From: Embleya sp051903075 | Lineage (GTDB): Bacteria; Actinomycetota; Actinomycetes; Streptomycetales; Streptomycetaceae | Assembly (NCBI RefSeq): GCF_051903075.1 | Contig: NZ_CP182423.1 | Location: 248,001-312,000 of the forward strand | Reading direction: 5' to 3' | DNA: 64,000 nucleotides | Part shown: piece by piece, positions 55,968 through 64,000 of the stretch | How the letters are laid out: every line of letters starts with the position of its first letter | Numbering within the stretch: the stretch's first letter is position 1 | Notes under the pieces: generated by a model | Seen by the model: only the letters and a program-made list of their open reading frames with translations | The model's database searches: none | Told to the model about the DNA's origin: nothing | Made by a program: the position numbers and the translations under genes

Positions 55968-56379
55968 CGCGCGCTGGTGGACAATCCGCCCCGGTCCCGT
56001 CGTCGATCCGGCCCCGCATCCGGCCGCTCCCCTCGTCCCGGCCTGCACGGACGTGGTAGCCGCGCGCCTGTGTCCCGGCCCTCGTAATCGGCGCCTGTGT
56101 CCGGGAGTTCGACAGGCGGGATCTCGCACACGTGCCGGGCGCACGCGCCGGAGTGCGATCGCGAGCCGGTGACTGTCTGCAAGAGCAGAGGTACCGTGAG
56201 TTGTGAGGGGATTCGTCGGGCTCGCCGTGGCGCGGGCCGCCTTCGTCGGTGTCGGCCGACCACGACTGCCCTTCCCGCGTCCACGAACGTCCGGGCCATT
56301 TCGGGACCCGCGGGTGCGCCGTGCCGTGTTGCGGCGCGTCCCGGGCACGCATGGCCCCTCAGCACACTGGAGTCCCACA
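55968..56379. other. Intergenic region upstream of the AAA regulator
   Basis: About 410 bases with no recognised gene. The frame of the following gene is open to 56203 but its residues there are not conserved-looking. Confidence 0.4.
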
Positions 56380-58437
56380 TTGCAATGCACGTCATCGGCC
56401 GACGACCACTCCTTCCCCAGCCTCGCACAGCACCTCGAGGCGGCCCGCAACCGCGCCTTCGTCGGCAGGGCCCGGGAGTTGGCACTGTTCCGCCGCGCAC
56501 TCGACGGCGAACCGGGTTCGCTGGCCGTCCTGTTGATCCACGGACTCGCCGGGGTGGGCAAGTCGTCGCTGTTGAGGCAGTTCGCCGTCGATGCGCGCGC
56601 CGCCGGGCGCACCGTGATCGAGGTCTCCGGCCGCGTCGGCTCCTCGCCCGCGGCGTTCGAACTCGCGGCGGCGCGGATGTTCACCGGTGACAACGCGGTC
56701 CTGCTGGTCGACGACTTCGAACGCTGCCAGGTCCTGGAGTCCTGGTTGCGGGACCACTTCCTGCCCCGGTTGCCGGTCGGGTCGCTGACCGTCTTCGCCG
56801 GTCGCCGGGCCCCTGCGCCGGTGTGGGAGACCGACCCGGGCTGGGCCGAAGTGGTGCGCGTGGTGCGGCTGGAAGACCTTTCGCCGGAGGATGCCGCAGC
56901 CCTGCTGGAGTCGCGCGGTGTACCGCACGGACCGTTGCTCGCGTTCGCGGGCGGTCATCCGCTGGCGCTCGCCCTGGCCGCCGAGTTCGCCCTCGAGGCC
57001 GCCACGTCCGCCGGCGAACTCCCGGCACAGAAGCTGTACTCCAGGCTGGTGGAGCATCTGGTCGGCGATCCGCCGTCCGCGGCTCATCGGCAGGCGTTGG
57101 AGGTCTGCTGTCACGCCCGTGCGACGACGGAGGAGTTGTTACGGGCGGCGCTGCCGGGAGAGGACGCGGGCGCCCTGTTCGCTTGGCTTCGTCGGCTGCC
57201 TTCGATGGAGGCCGGGCCGCTGGGGCTCTCCCCGCACGAAGTCGTACGCAACGCGGTGGACGCCGACCTGCGCTGGCGCGATCCCCAGTGCTACGCCGCC
57301 ATGCACGGTCGGATCCGCGATCACCTACTCAAGCGCGCCGTCGAGGCACGCGGCTCCGACCCGATCGCCGCCGTCGCCCCGATCATGTACCTCTACCGCG
57401 GTGGCGGCTTCCTGGGCGACCTCATGGCGTGGCGGGGCCGGGGCGGGGTGCGCGAGGAGGAGTTGCGCGGCCGGGACCACGCGGCCGTCGTGCGGATGGC
57501 GAAGGCGGCCGAGGGGAACCGATCCGCGGCGATCGTCCGCTTCTGGCTCGACCGGCGGCCCGAGGCGTTTCGCGTGTACCGGCGATCCGAAACCGGGGAA
57601 GTGCACGGATTCTCGGCGTGGTTGACGCTGCAGGGCGCGAACGACGAGGAGTCGCAAGCGGATCCGGTGACGGCCGCGGTGTGGGCGCACGTCCGCGCGG
57701 CCGGCGCCCTGCGGCCGGAGGAACGGGTGGGGATTGCTCGATTCATGGTCTCGTCCGACCCCGGCCGGGGTCCGTCGCCCGTCCTGGACCTGATGTTGCT
57801 GAGGATCGCGGCGCAGGTACTGCTCGTTCGGCAGACTGCCTGGTCGTTCGTCACCCCCGCCGATCCCGACTCCTGGGCCTCGGCCATGGCCCACGGTCCG
57901 TTCCATCCGATCCGGGCCGACGCCGTGGCCGAAAGACGGCCGCACCGCATCTTCGGACACGACTGGCGGGCGGAGCCGCTGGAATGCACCCTCGAACACA
58001 CCGGTCCGCCCCGGGCCCTGCGCCCCGCGATGGAGTCGGCCGGCTGCCTCGACAGGTCGGCCGTCATGGCACGGCCCGAGTTCGACGACGCCGTCCGCGA
58101 GGCGCTGCGGTGTTGGCATCGCCCCGACGCCCTCGCCCGCAACCCCCTTTCGCGCAGTGGGCTGCTCGCCGACACCGGCGGCTCCCTCCGGGACGCGTTG
58201 GAGCGGGCGATCGACACCCTCGGCAGCGACCCGAGGAGCGTCAAGGCACACCGCGCTCTGACCGTGACCTTCGTGGACGGGGCACCGACGCAGGAGACGG
58301 CGGCGAGGCGCGTGGAGTTGCCGTTCAGTACCTACCGTCGACATCTGACCCTGGGCATCCGGTATGTCAGCGAACTCCTCTGGCACCAGGTGACCCGCGG
58401 CGTGTCCGCCGTCAGACCGGCCGGCGCTCGGTTCTGA
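56380..58437 (+). CDS. AAA/NTPase-type regulator with a TTA codon
   Basis: 685 residues from TTG 56380, which has GGAG seven bases upstream. N-terminal FVGRARELALFRRALDG and P-loop HGLAGVGKSSLLRQFAV, Walker B AVLLVDDFERC, and a sensor/arm region (LEDLSPEDAAALLESRGVPH). The middle is helical. The C terminus QETAARRVELPFSTYRRHLT LGIRYVSELLW resembles a short HTH seen in similar regulators. Codon 254 is TTA (57139-57141), the rare Leu codon read by bldA tRNA in Streptomyces, so expression may be tied to development. Likely pathway activator. Confidence 0.8.
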   Translation: MQCTSSADDHSFPSLAQHLEAARNRAFVGRARELALFRRALDGEPGSLAVLLIHGLAGVGKSSLLRQFAVDARAAGRTVIEVSGRVGSSPAAFELAAARMFTGDNAVLLVDDFERCQVLESWLRDHFLPRLPVGSLTVFAGRRAPAPVWETDPGWAEVVRVVRLEDLSPEDAAALLESRGVPHGPLLAFAGGHPLALALAAEFALEAATSAGELPAQKLYSRLVEHLVGDPPSAAHRQALEVCCHARATTEELLRAALPGEDAGALFAWLRRLPSMEAGPLGLSPHEVVRNAVDADLRWRDPQCYAAMHGRIRDHLLKRAVEARGSDPIAAVAPIMYLYRGGGFLGDLMAWRGRGGVREEELRGRDHAAVVRMAKAAEGNRSAAIVRFWLDRRPEAFRVYRRSETGEVHGFSAWLTLQGANDEESQADPVTAAVWAHVRAAGALRPEERVGIARFMVSSDPGRGPSPVLDLMLLRIAAQVLLVRQTAWSFVTPADPDSWASAMAHGPFHPIRADAVAERRPHRIFGHDWRAEPLECTLEHTGPPRALRPAMESAGCLDRSAVMARPEFDDAVREALRCWHRPDALARNPLSRSGLLADTGGSLRDALERAIDTLGSDPRSVKAHRALTVTFVDGAPTQETAARRVELPFSTYRRHLTLGIRYVSELLWHQVTRGVSAVRPAGARF

Positions 58438-58942
58438 CCTCGTGGCACTCGCCTCGAGCGAGTCGGCGGTGAGCAGAACCGAGCAGCAGATGAGCAGAGG
58501 ATGGTCTGGTCACCCTCGGGCGGCGAATCCGAGACTGTTTCGACATGGGCGTGGCAACCCATTCGGCGAAGAAAGCAAACTCCCCGAAGCATCGACAAGT
58601 GACAATCGCCGTCCCTTCCCCAAGGGCGCGACTCCATCGAGACATCCCGCGTGCGGCGGATCGCGGACCACGTCGGACACATCACCGGCGTGCGGAACGG
58701 CACGGTGCGGTACATCGCGGTTCAGGGCCGGAAAATCGACAACAGGCCGGCGACGCCGAGAATTTCCGAACGACGGCATCGCATACCCGGGTCGCATTCC
58801 GGCGGCCCCGCCTCTCGCCATATCGCGCACGGCGAACGTATTGCGTCTCGTCGATTTCGTTGCACCGCCGTGCGCTTCAGGGCTCCGGCCGGCCGATGAG
58901 ACATCGCCGACCGTCGGGACGGAAAAGAGGGTGACGCACGTA
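58438..58942. other. Promoter region of the synthase operon
   Basis: 505 bases. The synthase frame stays open upstream to 58442 but without family-like residues. ACTCGC/GCGAGT (58447-58463) just after the regulator stop could be a weak terminator. AT-rich patches near 58735 and 58765 may hold the promoter. Confidence 0.4.
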
Positions 58943-60403
58943 ATGGATTCTGTCTTCGTCATGCCCGGTACGGTGCCTGCTCCTCGGGCAGGCATCCTGG
59001 GCGACTTCCACCACCGCTACGAGACCGTGCGCGAATCGTTGTCCCGGATCGACAAGGCGGCCCGGGAGATGGGGCTGCCCGAGATCAGTCCCCGGCTGAT
59101 CGAGGACAACGGGACGAGCGACCGACGCGGCCCCGAGGTGCAGTATCTGGAGATCTACGCGGTCAGCCTCGCGACGCACCACATGCTGGTCGCCGAGGGG
59201 GTCCGCCCCGTCGCGATCGTCGGCCAGAGCATCGGCGAACTGTGGGCCCTGGCGGCGGCGGGACACCTGGCCGTGGAGGACGCCGCACGCCTGGCCGTGG
59301 CCCGCTCCCAGGCGCTGACCCGGCAGGGTTGGGGCGGCAGGATGCTCGCGGTCGGTGTCGACGGGCGCCGGGCGCAGGCGCTCGCCGGGTTGCTCGACCA
59401 TCCCCACCTGGTGCTGGCCTGCGAGAACGCCCCTCGACAGAGTGTGCTCAGTGGGCCCGAGCCGTTGATCGCGTTCGTGGAACGGGTGGCGGACACGCTG
59501 GGTTGGCCGAGCCTGCGGCTGGACGTCCCGCATCCGACCCACACCCCGGCGATGGTGCACGCCGCGCGCGACCTGCGCGCGAGCGCACCGCGGGTCCCCT
59601 ACGGCACGGGGCGGTGGCGGGTGTGCTCCCCCTGGCTGGGCCGGGACGTCGGCGACGACGATCCGGTCGATCTGGTCGCGGGCGCCCTCACCGCCCGGGT
59701 GCGGATGCTGCAGACGATCCGTGATCTCCACGCGGGGGGCGTCGACGCCTTCGTGGAGTGCGGTGAATGGCCGGTGGTCACCAAGTTCGTCGAGGCCTCG
59801 GTCCCGGGTGTGCGGTGTGTGGTTCCGCTGAGCGAGGGCGATCCGTGGGCGGCGGTACGGCCACTGGCCGCCGAGGCGCCGCGCGGCGGGCTCTTCCGCG
59901 ATCCGGTGCCGGCCGCATCGCCCGGCGGCAACGGGGTCGGGCACACGAGCGCGCTCGCGTCGACCGGATCGGTTGTCACACTGCCCGCCCCGGCCCCGCC
60001 GATGCCGTCGCCGGCGGCGCCCGCACCCACGCCCGCCGCGCACCCCGTCGCCGACCCGGTGCCCGCGAAGGTGGCGGCGCCCCTCCCGGTGACGGCGTTC
60101 GCCGCCGCTCCGCCCACTGCCGCACCCGCACCCGCCGGGCTCGACTACGAGTCCGTGCTGGCCGAACTGCGGCTGATGTACGGCGACTTCCTGGGCTATC
60201 CGCCGGATCTGCTCGGCGAGGACGACGGGCTGGAATCCGAGTTGGGGGTGGAATCGCTCAAGCAGGTGGCCCTGCTCGGGCGGGTCTCCGACCGGTACGA
60301 CCTGCCCGATCTGCGGGCGAACACCTCCTTGTTGACGCTCGCCACCCTGCGCCGCATCGCCGAGTCCGTCGTGCGGGCCCGAGCCGAGGCCGCCGCACGA
60401 TGA
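58943..60403 (+). CDS. Acyltransferase-ACP didomain protein of a lipid/polyketide synthase
   Basis: 486 residues. ATG 58943 is preceded by AAAAGAGG; GTG 58931 is an alternative four codons earlier. Residues 1-290 form an acyltransferase: RPVAIVGQSIGELWAL with nucleophile Ser96 (GQSIG in place of GHSxG), ARSQALTRQGWGGRMLAVG and PHPTHTPAMVHAARDL with the catalytic-type His. A Pro/Ala linker (about 320-395) leads to a carrier domain with ELGVESLKQVALLGRV; Ser438 would take phosphopantetheine. The ESLKQ text resembles PUFA-synthase carriers (DSIKQ). The stop overlaps the next start (ATGA). Confidence 0.88.
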   Translation: MDSVFVMPGTVPAPRAGILGDFHHRYETVRESLSRIDKAAREMGLPEISPRLIEDNGTSDRRGPEVQYLEIYAVSLATHHMLVAEGVRPVAIVGQSIGELWALAAAGHLAVEDAARLAVARSQALTRQGWGGRMLAVGVDGRRAQALAGLLDHPHLVLACENAPRQSVLSGPEPLIAFVERVADTLGWPSLRLDVPHPTHTPAMVHAARDLRASAPRVPYGTGRWRVCSPWLGRDVGDDDPVDLVAGALTARVRMLQTIRDLHAGGVDAFVECGEWPVVTKFVEASVPGVRCVVPLSEGDPWAAVRPLAAEAPRGGLFRDPVPAASPGGNGVGHTSALASTGSVVTLPAPAPPMPSPAAPAPTPAAHPVADPVPAKVAAPLPVTAFAAAPPTAAPAPAGLDYESVLAELRLMYGDFLGYPPDLLGEDDGLESELGVESLKQVALLGRVSDRYDLPDLRANTSLLTLATLRRIAESVVRARAEAAAR

Positions 60404-63400
60404 CCCACACCGACCACCTGCGCGGCAGGGTCGCCCTGGTCACCGGTGCGGCGAGAAGCCTCGGCGCGGACATCGTGCGCCGGCTGGCGAGCGACGGCGC
60501 CCACGTGATCGTCAACTACTTCCACTCCGTCGAGCAGGCCGAGTCGCTTCGGACCGAGCTGCAACAGCGCGGACACAGCTGCGAGTTCATTCGCGCTTCG
60601 GTCGCCAAGACCGGCGAGATCGACCGCATGTTCGATCTGGTGACAGAGCGGCACGGCGGCCTGGACATCCTGATCAACAACGCCGCCGGAGGCGCCTTCC
60701 TCCCCCTCCTCGACATCGACGACACCTACTGGCAGCGGGCGTGGTCCACCAATGTGATGGCGGCCTACCACTGTTCGCGCCGGGCGGCCGAGTTGATGGC
60801 CGGGCGGGACAACGCCAACATCCTGTGCCTGTCCAGCGTCGGCGCCCACCTGCCGATCCCCGGTTACGGCCCCGGCGGCGTCACCAAGGCCGCCTTGGAA
60901 TCCCTCGTCCGCTACCTGGCTCTCGAACTGTTCGACCAAGGCATCCGGGTCAACACCGTGCAACTGGGCACCGTCGCGAGCGAGTTCGTCGACAACCTGG
61001 ACGATCCCCCAACGGCGCTCGGCGACCCCGCCGAAACGGGCGAACTGATGAGCCGCGCCCTGTCGACACCGGAGGCCGCCACGTTGATCGCCCACCTCCT
61101 GCACCCGGACTCCGCCTTCATCACCGGACAGACCATCGTCGCCGACGGCGGCATCGCCATCGGCGGCATGCAGGGTGCCCGTCTGCACAGCAAACTGGCG
61201 AACCGGGTCGGCATGCCCACCCGCGCGACCCCGCCGGCAGCGACGCGCACAACGACGCCGAAGGTGAACGAACCCACCCCCGACGCACCGGAGGCCGCGC
61301 ATCCCGGACCCCGCGTCCCGACGCCGGTCGCCACCCCAAAACCCGAACGGGTGCCGCCCGCCGACCCCGAAGCCATCGCGGTGGTCGGCCTCGGCCTGGT
61401 CCTACCCGGCGCCAACTCCACGGAGGAGTTCTGGGACCGGCTGCGCGAAGGCACCCCGATCCGCAGCGAACCATCCGCCTTCGACCTGACGCACTTCTGG
61501 GCCCCCACCCGCGCGGACACCGACGCCTTCTACGTCCGCGAGGCCGGCTACGTGCAAACGTTCGTCCCCGACCCCGCCTCGATCACCGAACCGGACGGCA
61601 ACGTCGACCACCCCGGGTGGCCGCGCACCAATCGGTGGTTGCGGCACTGCGCCGTCCGGGCCCTGGCGGGGGTACACCGGCGTCCGGAGGACCGCTGGTT
61701 CGTCGCGACCACCGGCATCCACGACCAGACCGGGCTCGGCTCCCAGGCCGTGGTGCTCGGGGACGAGTACCGGCGGATGGTACGCGAGGCGATCCCCGTC
61801 GATGAAGAGGGCGACTGGTTGGCCGAGTTGGCCGACCACGCGATCAACGCGCACTACGCGGGCGACGGCGGCAGCCCACAGGCGTACCTGCCCGCGTCCG
61901 TCTCGCGCGACGCGCTGCGCGGGCTGATCCCCGACGACGCGCAACACCTCACCCTCGACTCGGCGTGCGCGAGCGGCCTGTTCGCCCTCGACGCGGCGGT
62001 CAAGGCGCTGCGCGACGGCTCGTGCGACGTGGCGTTCGCCGGTGGCACCGCGGTGGTCGAACCGATCGGCTTCACCCTCTTCTGTCGGGCACAGGGCATC
62101 TCGATGAGCGGCAACGTGCGCCCGTTCGACCGGGCGGCCGACGGCACCGTGATCGGCGAGGGCGCGGTGATGCTCGCGCTGAAGCCGTACGCGCGGGCCG
62201 TGGCGGACGGCGACCGGGTGCTCGGTGTGGTGCGGGGCAGCGGTCTGGCCGCCGACGGCCGGGGCAAGGGCATCCACGCCCCGGCCATGCGCGGCCAGGA
62301 GTCGGCGATCGCCAGGGCCTGGGCCGACGCGGGCGTCGAGGCCGACGACGTGGACTGGATCGTGGCGCACGGCACCGGAACGCCGGTGGGCGACGAGATC
62401 GAACTGCGTTCGCTGCTCTCCCGGTTGGGGCCTCGCGAGCGGGCCTGCCTGGTGACGTCGAACAAGCAGGTCTTCGGACACACCGGGGTCCTGGCCGGCC
62501 TGGTCTCCGTCGCCCACGCGCTGGTCGCGTTCGAACGCGAGGCGATCCCCGGTCAGCGTGTGGTCACCGATCCCCACCCCGTGCTCGGCGACGGCTCGCG
62601 GCTGACCGTACCGCTCGTGGACGCGCCCTGGCCGACGGACCACACCCGGCCGCGTGTGGTCGGGGTGTCGGCGTTCGGTCTCGGCGGCGCCGACGCACAC
62701 GTGGTGCTCTCCGACCGCGTGCCGGCGGGCACACCCGCCGGGCGGCGCGGCGGGGCGGACATCGCCGATACGGAGGACCTGGTCGTCGTCGGCTGGAACG
62801 CCCACCTGCCCGGCCCGGACCCCGTGGACGTACCCGCCTGGCTCACCGGCGCCGGCCCGCGCCCGGAGGCCGGTTTCGGGCTGCCGTATCCGCTGCCCTC
62901 CCCTCGGCGGGTGCGCATCCCACCGCTGACCATGCGGCACATGGATGCCGCGCACCTGATGACGCTGCAGGCCCTCGGTCCTCTGCTGGACCGGCTCGGC
63001 GAGCCGGGCAACCAGCTGCGGCCCACAACCGCTGTCGTGATCGGGTCGTCGCTGCCGACCACCCACAACACCCGGGCAGCGCTGCGCGTGCACGCCGCCG
63101 AGTGCGCCACGACGTTCGACATCCTGCCCGACCCCGACCAGGCGCGGCGGTTGCGGGAATACCTCGCGAAAGGCATGGCGCAGGCCGCGGGGGTGATCCC
63201 CGGCGACCTGAACGAGGACGACTTCACCGGGGCGGTCTCCTGCATCCTTTCCGGCCGGGCCGCGAACTACTACGACCTCCGGGGCATGGGCACCAGCGTC
63301 TACGCGCACCGGGACTCCGCGCACGCCGGCATCGATCTGGCGCTTCGCCAACTCCGGCACCGTGCCTGCGACCTCGCCCTGGTCGGCGCGGTCTGCCTGC

Positions 63401-64000
63401 GCCCGATCAGCGGCTGGGATCGCCATCTCGCCGGGCTGGTGCCGCCGGGCCGCTCCATCGCGGAGGGCGCCGCCGTGCTGGCGATCGCCCGACGCTCCAC
63501 GGCGCGCGAACACGATCTGCCGATCCTGGGCAGCCTGTCCACCGCGCTCGTCGGGGACGACACCACCACGACACCCGCACACGCGCTGCCGGCACTGACC
63601 GACGCCGGGCACACCTACCTCTCGCTCGACGCCGTGTTGACGATCCTCGGCGCCGTCGTCACCGGAACCGCCACCGTCGTCGCGCCCGCCGCCCCCGGAT
63701 CACCGCCGATCCGATTCACCCCACCGGCCGCCCCGCCGCGAACCGACCCGCCCCGGCGGGACCGGCAGCGAGCCGACCGCTCCAAGCCGGAACACGCCAC
63801 GTCCACCCGGGTCGAGCCGAAGGAACACACCGACGGACACGCCGACCCCGACCGGGTCACATCGAACGGGCACGCCCGCGCCCACCGGATCCCTCCGGAG
63901 GAACCACACACCACGCCCGACCGCGACGCCCCGACGGACCGGCACTCCGAGGCGTACCTCGGGCGCCGCCAGACCATCCGCCTCGTCCCCACGACGCCGC
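60400..64000 (+). CDS. SDR-ketosynthase-CLF multidomain synthase, 3' end outside window
   Basis: ATG 60400 overlaps the preceding stop; the frame is open to 64000 (at least 1200 residues). Residues 8-260: SDR domain (GRVALVTGAARSLGADIV, LINNAAGGAF, CLSSVGAH) with Tyr156 and Lys163 spaced YX6K, as in FabL/FabI enoyl reductases, not YxxxK. A Pro/Thr linker follows. Residues 325-715: ketosynthase with TLDSACASG (Cys523), VAHGTGTPVGDE (His657) and SNKQVFGHTG (His694), intact. Residues 740-1090: a second KS-like domain in which the Cys segment reads HRDSAHAGID, so it is a chain-length-factor-like partner. A low-complexity Pro/Asp/Arg tail begins about 1105. Confidence 0.9.
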   Translation, partial: MTHTDHLRGRVALVTGAARSLGADIVRRLASDGAHVIVNYFHSVEQAESLRTELQQRGHSCEFIRASVAKTGEIDRMFDLVTERHGGLDILINNAAGGAFLPLLDIDDTYWQRAWSTNVMAAYHCSRRAAELMAGRDNANILCLSSVGAHLPIPGYGPGGVTKAALESLVRYLALELFDQGIRVNTVQLGTVASEFVDNLDDPPTALGDPAETGELMSRALSTPEAATLIAHLLHPDSAFITGQTIVADGGIAIGGMQGARLHSKLANRVGMPTRATPPAATRTTTPKVNEPTPDAPEAAHPGPRVPTPVATPKPERVPPADPEAIAVVGLGLVLPGANSTEEFWDRLREGTPIRSEPSAFDLTHFWAPTRADTDAFYVREAGYVQTFVPDPASITEPDGNVDHPGWPRTNRWLRHCAVRALAGVHRRPEDRWFVATTGIHDQTGLGSQAVVLGDEYRRMVREAIPVDEEGDWLAELADHAINAHYAGDGGSPQAYLPASVSRDALRGLIPDDAQHLTLDSACASGLFALDAAVKALRDGSCDVAFAGGTAVVEPIGFTLFCRAQGISMSGNVRPFDRAADGTVIGEGAVMLALKPYARAVADGDRVLGVVRGSGLAADGRGKGIHAPAMRGQESAIARAWADAGVEADDVDWIVAHGTGTPVGDEIELRSLLSRLGPRERACLVTSNKQVFGHTGVLAGLVSVAHALVAFEREAIPGQRVVTDPHPVLGDGSRLTVPLVDAPWPTDHTRPRVVGVSAFGLGGADAHVVLSDRVPAGTPAGRRGGADIADTEDLVVVGWNAHLPGPDPVDVPAWLTGAGPRPEAGFGLPYPLPSPRRVRIPPLTMRHMDAAHLMTLQALGPLLDRLGEPGNQLRPTTAVVIGSSLPTTHNTRAALRVHAAECATTFDILPDPDQARRLREYLAKGMAQAAGVIPGDLNEDDFTGAVSCILSGRAANYYDLRGMGTSVYAHRDSAHAGIDLALRQLRHRACDLALVGAVCLRPISGWDRHLAGLVPPGRSIAEGAAVLAIARRSTAREHDLPILGSLSTALVGDDTTTTPAHALPALTDAGHTYLSLDAVLTILGAVVTGTATVVAPAAPGSPPIRFTPPAAPPRTDPPRRDRQRADRSKPEHATSTRVEPKEHTDGHADPDRVTSNGHARAHRIPPEEPHTTPDRDAPTDRHSEAYLGRRQTIRLVPTTP

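Noticed and set aside
58442..58942. Upstream extension of the acyltransferase-ACP protein to 58442
   Set aside because: The extra 167 codons lack acyltransferase-like residues and a ribosome-binding site, while ATG 58943 has both a site and a family-like N terminus (VFVMPG).
60400..61200. Calling the N-terminal domain of the synthase a ketoreductase
   Set aside because: The YxxxK motif of ketoreductases is absent; Tyr and Lys are spaced as in FabL-type enoyl reductases.
61402..63612. 736-codon minus-strand frame inside the synthase
   Set aside because: Antisense shadow of the KS/CLF coding region, which has intact catalytic motifs on the plus strand.
1..64000. tRNA or rRNA genes
   Set aside because: No cloverleaf-like segment with a recognisable T-loop (GGTTCGAATCC type) and no rRNA sequence was noticed; a covariance scan could not be run.

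Overview
The window is GC-rich actinomycete chromosome. Frequent GTG/TTG starts, a bldA-type TTA codon in a regulator, IS701/IS5/IS3/ISL3 elements and Streptomyces-style gene families all point to a Streptomyces-like or related filamentous actinobacterium; the species cannot be told from the sequence. Most of the window is accessory DNA. Insertion sequences, truncated genes and frameshifted remnants alternate with isolated intact genes, as in the chromosome arms of these bacteria.

Layout. 1-5.5 kb: a conflict/peptide island with a HEPN-type protein, an ATP-grasp RiPP (graspetide) operon tgmA-tgmB-tgmC, and an EACC1-caspase pair. 5.5-8.8 kb: an IS5 element, an IS701 element and an IS5-like remnant lie end to end. 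8.8-19 kb: unknown genes, a decayed phosphotransferase, a C/A-rich repeat region, an IS3 element, a secreted beta-propeller, a VOC protein and an ISL3 remnant. 19-31 kb: an intact LSDAT (SLOG) protein and an ArsR/MFS pair surrounded by gene fragments (SDR, IS30, methyltransferase, TetR, IS5, TPR regulator, ArsR, sigma factor/AhpD chimera, YdcF). A structured RNA resembling the 5' end of a group II intron starts at 27425. 31-38 kb: an HxlR/NAD(P)-binding reductase pair, an IS3 element that splits a propeller gene, a large unknown gene with a one-base frameshift, and the second copy of a duplicated small-gene module first seen at 11 kb.

38-48 kb resembles a decayed DevR/OsdR-type dormancy (hypoxia) regulon: K+ channel, CBS proteins, Zn alcohol dehydrogenase, universal stress protein, pyruvate formate-lyase, acetate kinase, XRE-flavin protein, and pieces of a GAF sensor kinase and a LuxR regulator. 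Four similar 14-base motifs of the DevR-box type lie in its upstream regions. 48-55 kb: a MerR/NmrA redox pair with a clear MerR promoter, a second NAD(P)-binding reductase, a secreted endonuclease I and a Tat-exported amidohydrolase.

55.7-64 kb opens a biosynthetic gene cluster cut by the window edge: a DUF5988 protein, a TTA-containing AAA-type regulator, an acyltransferase-ACP protein, and a translationally coupled giant protein whose order is SDR (FabL-type YX6K motif), ketosynthase, chain-length-factor-like ketosynthase. It resembles polyunsaturated-fatty-acid/heterocyst-glycolipid type synthases but has an unusual domain order, and is the best candidate for a poorly described pathway here.

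Functions are read from motifs and remembered family patterns only; no database search was possible. Coordinates of remnants are approximate.
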